A stretch of 5,639 nt of DNA from Odoribacteraceae bacterium (lineage in GTDB: Bacteria; Bacteroidota; Bacteroidia; Bacteroidales; Marinifilaceae). Where the stretch lies: positions 1 through 5,639 of the forward strand of contig JAIRKS010000140.1 of NCBI GenBank assembly GCA_031259905.1. Reading direction: 5' to 3'. Below the pieces are notes generated by a model that saw only the letters and a list, made by a program, of their open reading frames with translations, was not told the DNA's origin and searched no databases. How positions within the stretch are numbered: the stretch's first letter is position 1; each line of letters opens with the position of its first letter. A program made the position numbers and the translations under genes. This document shows, one piece after another, positions 1-5,565 of the stretch.

Positions 1-133
1 CCATCTTGCGACGCAAGTCTACCATCTTGCGACGCAAGTCTACCATCTTGCGACGCAAGTTTACCATCTTGCGACGCAAGTCTACCATCTTGCGACGCAA
101 GTCTACCATCTTGCGACGCAAGATAACCATCTT
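1..133. repeat. 21-bp tandem repeat array with embedded palindrome (6 full copies + partial)
   Basis: Full copies start at 1, 22, 43, 64, 85 and 106; a seventh stops after CCATCTT at 127-133. Every full copy has the invariant 17-nt core CCATCTTGCGACGCAAG followed by a four-base tail: TCTA in copies 1, 2, 4 and 5, TTTA in copy 3, ATAA in copy 6. Within the core, CTTGCG-A-CGCAAG is a perfect 6+1+6 inverted repeat. The array starts at the first base of the window, so its true length is unknown. Since 21 is divisible by 3, one plus-strand frame stays open and would encode a heptapeptide repeat (RRKSTIL), but that frame runs on through the antisense tRNA gene and looks like a by-product of the repeat. 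Role unknown: it could be an array of protein-binding sites on one face of the helix, a family of interspersed intergenic repeats, or a neutral VNTR. Confidence 0.95.
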
Positions 134-140
134 TTCACGA

Positions 141-203
141 GCACCGGGCGATTTTCGGGGAGCATCGGGCAACATTCGGGGAGCGTCGGGCGACACGAGG
201 CAG
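141..203. repeat. Degenerate 21-bp-period repeat, distinct unit
   Basis: Three units start at 141, 162 and 183. The first two (141-161 and 162-182) match at 17 of 21 positions and share GC.?CGGGC and TTCGGGGA blocks; the third keeps GCGTCGGGCGAC and then diverges. The unit sequence is unlike the array at 1-133, yet the period is the same 21 bases and it begins only a few bases after that array ends. It may be a decayed neighbouring repeat family or remains of a compound repeat. The third unit ends just before the terminator of the tRNA gene. Confidence 0.7.
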
Positions 204-208
204 ACATG

Positions 209-246
209 TAGAAAGACCCGCGCCTCGTGGAATCACGAGGCGCGGG
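209..246 (-). terminator. Intrinsic terminator downstream of tRNA-Val
   Basis: A perfect 13-bp GC-rich stem (217-229 paired with 234-246) closes a 4-nt loop. Read on the minus strand the stem is followed directly by TCTTTCTA, a T-rich tail; the plus-strand side has no comparable T run, so the orientation is minus. It lies 37 bases beyond the tRNA 3' end and most likely ends the tRNA transcript, and it would also stop any read-through from carbamate kinase. Confidence 0.8.
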
Positions 247-283
247 AGGATGTCGTTTCCGGCGGGCGAACGGGCCCGGGCCG

Positions 284-358
284 TGAACTGTGCCGGACTT
301 GAACCGGCGACCCCTGCCATGTCAAGGCAGTACTCTGAACCGACTGAGCTAACAGTTC
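284..358 (-). tRNA. tRNA-Val, anticodon GAC
   Basis: The reverse complement folds into a full cloverleaf of 75 nt. The acceptor stem is GAACTGT/ACAGTTC (7 bp), the D stem GCTC/GAGT has one G-U pair and a 10-nt loop containing GG, the anticodon stem is CTGCC/GGCAG with loop TTGACAT, the variable region has five bases (GGGTC), and the T stem is GCCGG/CCGGC with loop TTCAAGT. The anticodon GAC reads GUC/GUU valine codons. A35, C36 and the discriminator A73 agree with known valine tRNA identity elements. The three genomic bases after the discriminator are CGG, so the CCA tail is not encoded and must be added after transcription. It appears to be a single-tRNA unit, with a promoter just upstream and a terminator just downstream. 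Confidence 0.96.
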
Positions 359-367
359 TTCATGACG

Positions 368-397
368 CGAAAGTATGAAATTAATCCGGGAATCAAA
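368..397 (-). promoter_or_regulatory. Probable promoter of tRNA-Val (Bacteroidota -33/-7 type)
   Basis: On the minus strand TACTTTCG (375 to 368) matches the TAnnTTTG -7 consensus with one mismatch. A TTTG lies upstream (397 to 394), 18 bases before the -7 box, and a second TTG lies 4 bases further upstream, so either could be the -33 element. Transcription would begin within a few bases of the tRNA 5' end at 358. The region is also notably more AT-rich than its surroundings. Confidence 0.5.
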
Positions 398-407
398 CAA
401 CAGGAGG

Positions 408-429
408 AAAAAAACGCGGGGACATCGCG
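408..429 (-). terminator. Weak candidate terminator behind carbamate kinase
   Basis: Read on the minus strand, CGCG (429-426), a 7-nt loop and CGCG (418-415) are followed directly by seven T residues (414-408). The stem is only 4 bp, extendable by G-U pairs, so it is a poor hairpin although the T run is well placed, about 80 bases past the arcC stop codon. If it fails, the stronger terminator at 209-246 would end the transcript. Confidence 0.3.
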
Positions 430-510
430 CCAGGGCCTGCCCGGGGACTTCAAGAGAGGGCCGGGGAGAAGATGCCGCGGGAGCGGGAGGGAACGGCAGG
501 AAGCGCGCGT

Positions 511-1482
511 CTAACGCCTGTCGTCCTCGTACTCCATCGTGATCTTCGATCCGTAGCTTCTATCCTCCAGCCTCGTGGCCTCGGTGATGACGGCCTTGCT
601 CCCGCCGTGCTTCACGAAATAGAGGCACGCGCGGATCTTCGGCGCCATGCTTCCCTCGGCGAACGTGCCTGCCTCGAGGTAACGCGTCGCGTCCTTGTAG
701 TCGAGGAACTCGAGCACCTGTCGCGTGGGTTTCCCGTAATCCTTGTATATATAGGGGACGTCCGTCAGGATATACAGCTCGTCCGCGTGCACCCTTGCCC
801 CGACCATCGCCGAGGCCAGATCCTTGTCGATGACCCCTTCCACGGGGGAGACCTGCCCGTCCTTGTCCACGTGGACGGGTATCCCGCCGCCGCCGGCGGT
901 AATCACGATATTTCCCTCGCGGGCGAGGCGCTCCACCAGCCCGGCGTTCATGAAATCCAGCGGCAACGGCGAGGGCACCACGCGTCGCCATCCCTTGCCC
1001 GCCGGCTCTTCCTTGAACGTCCAGCCCTTGCCAGCGGACAGGCGGTCGGCCTCCTCCCGCGTGTAGATCTTCCCGACGCGCTTCACGGGATTCATCATCG
1101 CGGGGTCGTTCGGGTCGACGATCACCTGCGAAACCATCGACACCACGTCGCGCCGCAGCCCGTGCCTGTTCAGGACGTTTCTCAGGTTACGCTCGATCAT
1201 GTACCCCACCTGTCCCTGCGTGAAGGCCACGCACGTGTCCAGCGGCATCACGGCGTTCCCGTACAGTTCCACCCCGGCCGCGTTATCCAGCAGCAGGTTG
1301 CCCACCTGCGGCCCGTTCCCGTGCGAGATAATCAGGTTATACCCGTCGCGCACCAGGTAGATCAGGCTTTCCAGCGAATTGATCGTGTTCGCGTTTTGTT
1401 CGTCCATTGTTCCCTGCTGGTTACCGCGGAGCAGCGCGTTGCCGCCGAGGGCGATCACTGCCAGTTTACTTGTTTTATTCAT
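511..1482 (-). CDS. arcC: Carbamate kinase
   Basis: This 323-residue protein has the usual length of carbamate kinase and belongs to the amino-acid kinase superfamily. It catalyses carbamoyl phosphate + ADP = ATP + carbamate in the cytoplasm, normally as the ATP-yielding last step of arginine, citrulline or purine-derived carbamoyl phosphate breakdown. Visible motifs are ALGGNAL at residues 11-17, HGNGPQVGN at 54-62, RRVVPSP at 166-172, GGGGIPV at 197-203, DKD at 219-221, LTDV at 239-242 and SMAPK at 278-282, all expected for the family. The ATG at 1482 places ALGGNAL at the normal distance from the N-terminus, and an A-rich stretch (GAAAAA) precedes it instead of a Shine-Dalgarno. No arginine deiminase or ornithine carbamoyltransferase gene lies in the window; the gene is divergent from truA and appears to be a single-gene unit, so its partner pathway cannot be read here. 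No clear -7/-33 pair was found upstream. Confidence 0.96.
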   Translation of the reverse strand: MNKTSKLAVIALGGNALLRGNQQGTMDEQNANTINSLESLIYLVRDGYNLIISHGNGPQVGNLLLDNAAGVELYGNAVMPLDTCVAFTQGQVGYMIERNLRNVLNRHGLRRDVVSMVSQVIVDPNDPAMMNPVKRVGKIYTREEADRLSAGKGWTFKEEPAGKGWRRVVPSPLPLDFMNAGLVERLAREGNIVITAGGGGIPVHVDKDGQVSPVEGVIDKDLASAMVGARVHADELYILTDVPYIYKDYGKPTRQVLEFLDYKDATRYLEAGTFAEGSMAPKIRACLYFVKHGGSKAVITEATRLEDRSYGSKITMEYEDDRR

Positions 1483-1622
1483 TTTTTCGTCACGATTGTT
1501 TAGTTATTGAAGCCGCGAAGCTAACAAATTATTCCTCCCGGGGATACTTCCCGCGAGACCCGCGGGGCGGGGGCGCGGCTATTTTTTGTTCATCGCGACA
1601 AGGGATTCCGGTCTATTCGCGT

Positions 1623-1630
1623 TACTTTTG
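1623..1630 (+). promoter_or_regulatory. -7 box upstream of truA
   Basis: TACTTTTG is an exact match to the Bacteroidota -7 consensus TAnnTTTG and lies 26 bases before the truA ATG, giving a short A-rich leader of about 20 nt. No TTG sits at the normal 19-23 base distance upstream (the nearest is at 1586-1588, 34 bases away), so the -33 half is missing or degenerate. It probably serves truA and the following DUF4105 gene together. Confidence 0.5.
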
Positions 1631-1656
1631 GAACATTAAAACCAATCCAACACGTC

Positions 1657-2406
1657 ATGTTCAGGTACTTTATCGAGTTAGCTTACAACGGGAGCGGGTA
1701 CAACGGGTGGCAGCGACAGGCCGACGCGCCGTCGGTACAGGCCGATCTCGACGGCGCTCTCTCGCTGCTACTCAAGCAGGAAATCCACTCGACCGGCGCC
1801 GGGCGTACCGATGCCGGCGTGCACGCCTCGTTCTTCGTCGCTCATTTCGACAGCGCGGCGGTGATCCCCTCGCCCGGCGCGCTCGTGAAGTCGCTGAACG
1901 GCGTGCTCGGTAGACACGTCGCCGCGCGTGCCGTCTACCCGGTGATCGAGGGGGCGCACGCGCGTTTCTCGGCGCTATCGCGGACGTACACGTACCACGT
2001 CTGCAAGGAGAAAGACCCGTTCGCGTACCCGTTCACTTACCGCGTCCGCCCGCTGCCGGACACGCGGCTGATGAACGAGGCGTGCCGCCTGTTGCCCGGG
2101 CAGGAGGACTTCACGAGCTTCGCGAAGCTACATTCCGGCGCGAAGACGAACCGTTGCCGCGTCTTCCACGCCGGGTGGGAGGAGCGGGACGAGCAGCTGG
2201 TTTTCACGATCCGCGCCGATCGTTTCCTGCGCAACATGGTGCGTGCCATCGTCGGCACGCTCGTCGCCGTGGGGCAGGGCAAGATGACCGTCGAGGAGTT
2301 CCGCCGCGTCATCGAGGCGAGGGATCGTCGCGTCGCCGGGACATCCGTGCCGGGACGCGCCCTCTTCCTGCGCGCCATCGAGTACCCGGATAACCTTAAA
2401 CTATAA
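1657..2406 (+). CDS. truA: tRNA pseudouridine(38-40) synthase TruA
   Basis: TruA converts uridines 38-40 in the anticodon arm of many tRNAs to pseudouridine, acting as a cytoplasmic dimer. The 249-residue length is normal. The N-terminus carries the family opening YNGSGYNGWQRQ (residues 10-21). GAGRTDAGVHA (47-57) is the signature motif, with D52 the expected catalytic aspartate. RTYTYHV (109-115) contains the conserved active-site tyrosine region, and RADRFLRNMVRAIVG (186-200) with GTSVPGRALFL (228-238) completes the C-terminal core. The ATG at 1657 fits the family start (M-x-RYFIELAYNG). The stop is 3 bases before the next ATG, so truA and the DUF4105 gene are very likely cotranscribed. All motifs expected for activity are present. 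Confidence 0.97.
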   Translation: MFRYFIELAYNGSGYNGWQRQADAPSVQADLDGALSLLLKQEIHSTGAGRTDAGVHASFFVAHFDSAAVIPSPGALVKSLNGVLGRHVAARAVYPVIEGAHARFSALSRTYTYHVCKEKDPFAYPFTYRVRPLPDTRLMNEACRLLPGQEDFTSFAKLHSGAKTNRCRVFHAGWEERDEQLVFTIRADRFLRNMVRAIVGTLVAVGQGKMTVEEFRRVIEARDRRVAGTSVPGRALFLRAIEYPDNLKL

Positions 2407-2409
2407 CAC

Positions 2410-3555
2410 ATGCGTACACGCGTTCTTCTTCCCGTGCTGCTGCTCCTGACGAGCGTCGCCGTTGCTTCCCCTGGGCTACTCTCGCGGGAGGCCCGCGTCA
2501 GCCTCCTCACCTGCGCGCCGGGCGACCAGCTCTATTCCCTGTTCGGGCACACCGCGATCCGCGTCAGCGACCCGCCGGCGGGGCTTGACGTCGTCTTCAA
2601 CTACGGCACGTTCGACTTCGACACGCCCGGCTTCTACTTCAAGTTCGCGAGCGGGACGCTGCTCTACCAGCTCTCCCGCGTCTCCTTCCCCCGCTTCATG
2701 GCCGAGTATTACTACTACAACCGGGACGTCCGCGAGCAGGTGCTTCGTCTCGATTCCCTCCAGCGGCAAGCGCTATGGGAAAGGCTCGAGGAGAATTACC
2801 GCCCGGAGGCTCGCGCGTACCTCTACAATTTCCTTTACGACAACTGCACGACCCGCGCGCGGGACGTCATCGCTGGCGCCGCCGGCGGGGAGGTGACGTG
2901 GGCGCCGCCCGCGCGGGACAAGAGCTTCTGGAACCTGCTCGACGAGTACCTGGAGGTCTCGCCCTGGATACAATGGGGGATTCACGCCATCCTCGGGTCG
3001 CCGGGCACGGCCATCGCCACGGGGTGGGAGGAGATGTTCCTGCCGGACTACCTGATGCACGGCGTGGCGGCGGCGCACGTCGACGGGCAGCTCCTCGCGT
3101 CCCCCGCGCGCGTCCTGCACGAGGGGGGGGAGGGACGGCGCGCGCGGTTGCCGTGGTACTTCTCTCCCTTCTTCGTCTTCGCCGCTTGCGCGACGGGTCT
3201 CGTGCTGCTCCTGCAGCGATACCGGGGGAAGGGGATGCTCCTCGGCGTCGCCATCCCGTTCTTCGTTGCCACGGGCATGCTCGGCTGCCTGCTGGTCTTC
3301 CTCGGCTACTTCACCGCGCATCCCACGACCGCCCCCAACGCCAATCTCCTGTGGGCAAACCCGGTCAACCTGCTTGTCGCCTGCTTCATCGCGAGGAGGA
3401 GACTCCCCCCGGTCGTCCGCGGGTATCTCCGCGGGTATCTCGTGCTGCTCGTCGTCGCCCTCGTCGCGTGGACATTCCTCACCCCGGCCGTCCTCCTCTC
3501 GTCCCTGGTGATTATCGCCTGGATGGGATACCTCACCTGCCGGCTCGTCCGTTAA
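2410..3555 (+). CDS. DUF4105 / Lnb_N-domain membrane protein, function unknown
   Basis: A 381-residue envelope protein. Residues 1-20 form a signal peptide (Arg-rich start, Leu/Val core, AVAS end). Residues about 27-230 are the exported DUF4105 domain (Pfam now names it Lnb N-terminal periplasmic domain), recognised from LLTCAPGDQLYSLFGHTAIR (32-51), FNYGTFDF (63-70) and FLYDNCTTRARD (141-152). Five hydrophobic helices follow at about 251-268, 276-300, 312-327, 341-358 and 360-377, with an HPTTAPNANLLWANPVNLL block (304-322) typical of this C-terminal region. The order H47 (in FGH) then C146 (in DNC) resembles the permuted papain-like/NlpC arrangement, so a thiol hydrolase or acyltransferase is possible; this is inference, and no substrate is known from the sequence. 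The 3-base spacing makes it a probable second gene of the truA transcript, which may be convenience rather than shared function. A run of eight G at 3123-3130 lies in the linker just before the first helix. Confidence 0.88.
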   Translation: MRTRVLLPVLLLLTSVAVASPGLLSREARVSLLTCAPGDQLYSLFGHTAIRVSDPPAGLDVVFNYGTFDFDTPGFYFKFASGTLLYQLSRVSFPRFMAEYYYYNRDVREQVLRLDSLQRQALWERLEENYRPEARAYLYNFLYDNCTTRARDVIAGAAGGEVTWAPPARDKSFWNLLDEYLEVSPWIQWGIHAILGSPGTAIATGWEEMFLPDYLMHGVAAAHVDGQLLASPARVLHEGGEGRRARLPWYFSPFFVFAACATGLVLLLQRYRGKGMLLGVAIPFFVATGMLGCLLVFLGYFTAHPTTAPNANLLWANPVNLLVACFIARRRLPPVVRGYLRGYLVLLVVALVAWTFLTPAVLLSSLVIIAWMGYLTCRLVR

Positions 3556-3623
3556 AACGACGGCTTCGCCTAAGCATTTATACCCGAAAACGGCGGGCAT
3601 CTCCCGTTCACGCTTCAAGGAAC

Positions 3624-3655
3624 TTGACCCTGTCAGGATTTTATTTCTATCTTTG
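3624..3655 (+). promoter_or_regulatory. Strong Bacteroidota promoter for the acyltransferase operon
   Basis: TTG at 3624-3626, a 21-base spacer, then TATCTTTG at 3648-3655, an exact match to the TAnnTTTG -7 element; TATCTTTGCA is a very common form in Bacteroidales. Transcription should start near 3661-3663, leaving a leader of roughly 40 nt before the ATG at 3700. The promoter lies in the 144-bp gap after the DUF4105 stop, showing that the two acyltransferase genes form their own unit. Confidence 0.8.
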
Positions 3656-3699
3656 CAGGGTTTAACACCGGGGGCCTCCTCGCGATCTTTTTTCGAGTA

Positions 3700-4515
3700 A
3701 TGGAAGACACAATAAAACCAATATTTATCAAGCCGCTGTTCAAGAGCAAAAACCCGGGGCTGGCCCGGTGGATACCCTCGTTCGTTTTCTCGTGGCTCGA
3801 GAAGCTGATTCACCAGGAAGAGATTAACCAGTTCATCGTCGCGTACGGCGACAGGAAAGGGCTTGACTTCGCGCGGGCCATTCTCGAATACCTGCGCGTC
3901 GACTTCCGCGTCGAGGGGGAAGAGCACCTGCCCGACGCCGGGGGAAGGTACATCTTCGCCTCGAATCACCCGCTCGGGGGGCCGGACGGGATCATCCTGA
4001 TCGCGTTCCTCGGGGAACGGTTCCCGGAGCTGAAGTTCCCGGTGAACGACCTGCTGATGAATCTCAAGAACCTCAACAATATCTTCCTCCCCGTCAACAA
4101 GCACGGCGGGCAAGCGAAGGAGGCCGTCGCCGGCATCGAGCGGGCCTTCGCTTCGGACGCGCAAGTGATCACCTTCCCGGCGGGAATGGTGAGCCGCAAG
4201 TACCACGGCACGATCAAAGACCCGGAATGGCAGAAGAGCTTCGTCGCCAAGGCCATCAAGTATCGCCGGGACATCGTCCCCGTGCGCGTGTCGGGCGTCA
4301 ACTCGCCGCTCTTCTACCGGGTATTCCGCCTCCGGCAACTGCTCGGCATCAAGTTGAACCTCGAGATGATGCTCCTCCCGCGCGAAACGTTCAAGAAGAA
4401 AGGCGAAACGTTCACCCTCAAGATCGGCAAGCCGATCCCCTGGCAGGCACTCGACGGGAGCAAGTCCCCGCGCGCGTGGGCCAGGGAAATCCAAGAACAG
4501 GTATACCGCATGTAA
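3700..4515 (+). CDS. glsA: PlsC-type lysophospholipid acyltransferase family protein, probable GlsA (O-acyltransferase of amino-acid lipid synthesis)
   Basis: A 271-residue member of the glycerophospholipid acyltransferase (PlsC/LPLAT) fold. Motif I is SNHPLGGPDG (88-97), with H90 and D96 as the expected catalytic pair; the spacing is HX5D rather than classical HX4D, as in the OlsA/hemolysin-associated branch. Motif II-like residues follow around LPVNKHGG (130-137), motif III is FPAGMVSRK (159-167) where PlsC has FPEGTxS, and motif IV is IVPVRVSG (192-199). There is no signal peptide or long membrane segment, so it is probably a peripheral enzyme of the inner leaflet. The next gene, 15 bases downstream, encodes a GNAT-type N-acyltransferase. 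Known pairs of this type (GlsA/GlsB for glycine lipids in Bacteroides thetaiotaomicron, OlsA/OlsB for ornithine lipids) work in sequence: N-acylation first, then O-acylation of the 3-hydroxy fatty acid by this enzyme. The glycine assignment rests on the Bacteroidota context; another amino acid is possible. Confidence 0.85.
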   Translation: MEDTIKPIFIKPLFKSKNPGLARWIPSFVFSWLEKLIHQEEINQFIVAYGDRKGLDFARAILEYLRVDFRVEGEEHLPDAGGRYIFASNHPLGGPDGIILIAFLGERFPELKFPVNDLLMNLKNLNNIFLPVNKHGGQAKEAVAGIERAFASDAQVITFPAGMVSRKYHGTIKDPEWQKSFVAKAIKYRRDIVPVRVSGVNSPLFYRVFRLRQLLGIKLNLEMMLLPRETFKKKGETFTLKIGKPIPWQALDGSKSPRAWAREIQEQVYRM

Positions 4516-4530
4516 TCTAACCCATCACGT

Positions 4531-5481
4531 ATGAAACCAGTAATATATCCCGTCGAGAAAGACAAACTCGTGGCCGAGCTGACCGAGGACAAGTTCCTGC
4601 GTAAAACGAACAAGGGAGCGAACGAGATCTACTCGTTCGAGGCATCCACCTCCCCCCACCTGACGCGGGAGGTGGGACGCCTGCGAGAGCTGACCTTCCG
4701 CTCCGCCGGGGGAGGCACCGGGAACGAGGTGGACGTCGACGAGTTCGACCTCGACGAGCGGCTCCCCTACCAGCAGCTGATCGTGTGGGACCCCAAGGAG
4801 AGGGAGATCCTCGGCGGCTATCGCTACATTCTTTGCGACAATCTCCCCCTGAACAAGGACGGGGAACCCAGCCTGGCCACGACGGAGCTGTTCCGGATGT
4901 CGGAGACGTTCAAGCGGGAGTACCTGCCGAAGATGATCGAGCTGGGACGGTCGTTCGTGCAGCCCCTCTACCAGTCTACGCGCATGGGGCGCAAGTCGCT
5001 TTTCGCCCTCGATAACCTGTGGGACGGCCTGGGCGCGCTGACCGTCGATCACCCGCGGATGGAGTATTTCTTCGGGAAGGCGACCATGTACTCGAGTTTT
5101 AATATCGAGGCGCGCGATATGCTGCTTTATTTCATGAGGAGGTATTTCCGGGATACCGACGATCTCGTCACGCCGATACACCCGCTGGAGATCCAGCTCG
5201 ACGAGGAAAAACTCGACCGCGTGTTCCGCGGGGCGACGTACGAGGAGAATTACAAGATTCTCTCCCGACAGGTGCGCGATCACGGGGAGAATATCCCCCC
5301 GCTCGTGAACGCGTATATGAGTCTCTCTCCTTCTATGAAGACGTTCGGGACGGCTCTTAACCCGACTTTCGGCGGGGTCGAGGAGACCGCCCTGCTTATC
5401 ACTATCGCGGATGTCTACGAGGTGAAGAAAGCAAGACACGTGTCTACTTATATCCCCCGTATCTTACGCCGCGTCCGCTAA
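4531..5481 (+). CDS. glsB: GNAT-type N-acyltransferase, probable GlsB (OlsB/hemolysin-like)
   Basis: A 316-residue protein of the OlsB-like GNAT branch (Pfam Acetyltransf_5), often labelled 'hemolysin' in older annotations. Seen in order: LRELTFRSAGGGTG (51-64), DVDEFDLDE (68-76), the core strand-loop ILGGYRYIL (93-101), TTELFRMSETF (117-127), ELGRSFVQP (137-145) and a C-terminal IPPLVNAYMSLSPSM...NPTFGGVEETALLI block (255-290). By family it would transfer a 3-hydroxyacyl group from acyl-ACP to the amino group of an amino acid, glycine in the Bacteroides case, giving the lyso-lipid used by the enzyme encoded just upstream. The ATG at 4531 is the only start that preserves the N-terminus, and an AT-rich leader without a Shine-Dalgarno precedes it. 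The gene shares the promoter at 3624-3655. No transmembrane segment. The name hemolysin should not be taken literally. Confidence 0.87.
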   Translation: MKPVIYPVEKDKLVAELTEDKFLRKTNKGANEIYSFEASTSPHLTREVGRLRELTFRSAGGGTGNEVDVDEFDLDERLPYQQLIVWDPKEREILGGYRYILCDNLPLNKDGEPSLATTELFRMSETFKREYLPKMIELGRSFVQPLYQSTRMGRKSLFALDNLWDGLGALTVDHPRMEYFFGKATMYSSFNIEARDMLLYFMRRYFRDTDDLVTPIHPLEIQLDEEKLDRVFRGATYEENYKILSRQVRDHGENIPPLVNAYMSLSPSMKTFGTALNPTFGGVEETALLITIADVYEVKKARHVSTYIPRILRRVR

Positions 5482-5500
5482 TCCCCCCCCACCTGACCAG

Positions 5501-5526
5501 GCAGGGGGAAAGTGTTTTCCCCCTGC
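5501..5526 (+). terminator. Perfect hairpin after glsB, possible terminator or 3'-end stabiliser
   Basis: GCAGGGGGAAA (5501-5511) pairs perfectly with TTTCCCCCTGC (5516-5526) around a GTGT loop, 19 bases past the glsB stop. The 11-bp stem is strong, but neither strand has a T run after it, so it does not fit a standard intrinsic terminator. It may end transcription inefficiently or protect the 3' end of the mRNA. Strand is assigned from the gene before it. Confidence 0.45.
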
Positions 5527-5533
5527 ACCCCCT

Positions 5534-5565
5534 CCAGCCCGTAGCACGGGCAGGCATTAAGCTGG
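5534..5565. repeat. Nested inverted repeats in the 3' intergenic region
   Basis: GCCCGT-AGC-ACGGGC (5537-5551) forms a 6-bp stem with a 3-nt loop. CCAGC (5534-5538) and GCTGG (5561-5565) form a second, outer pairing that encloses a shortened version of the first and partly competes with it. With the 5501-5526 hairpin this makes a compact structured segment. Function unknown; nothing recognisable as a known RNA family was seen. The rest of 5482-5639 shows no convincing gene. Confidence 0.45.

Noticed and set aside
1..133. CRISPR array.
   Set aside because: Units are contiguous 21-mers with no unique spacers, and no cas gene is nearby.
6..302. Plus-strand ORF of 98 codons starting in the 21-bp array, with a repeated RRKSTIL heptapeptide.
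   Set aside because: Its openness follows from a repeat length divisible by three, it runs across the terminator hairpin and into the antisense tRNA gene, and it has no recognisable domain or promoter.
284..358. tRNA-Val 3' end as an attachment site for an integrated element, with the repeat array as part of it.
   Set aside because: No second copy of the tRNA 3' end, no integrase gene and no mobile-element gene is present in the window.
472..1503. 343-codon plus-strand ORF opposite carbamate kinase.
   Set aside because: It is the antisense shadow of a gene with all carbamate kinase motifs; long antisense frames are expected in GC-rich coding DNA and its translation shows no family.
1550..1590. 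CCCGCG-AGACC-CGCGGG hairpin and a T6 run at 1582-1587 in the arcC-truA gap, considered as a plus-strand terminator.
   Set aside because: The T run lies about 16 bases after the stem, and no plus-strand gene upstream would need termination; the truA -7 box lies downstream of it.
3669..3693. Small GC hairpin followed by T6 in the leader of the PlsC-type gene, considered as an attenuator.
   Set aside because: Only about 5 bp including a G-U pair, with several bases between stem and T run; no leader peptide or alternative fold was found.
2773..4494. 573-codon minus-strand ORF across the DUF4105 gene, the intergenic promoter and the PlsC-type gene.
   Set aside because: It is antisense to two recognisable genes and crosses a good plus-strand promoter. 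Composition is Glu/Arg/Pro-rich as expected from reading GC-rich genes backwards.
4525..5439. 304-codon minus-strand ORF opposite the GNAT-type gene.
   Set aside because: Antisense shadow; the plus strand carries the clear OlsB-like motifs.
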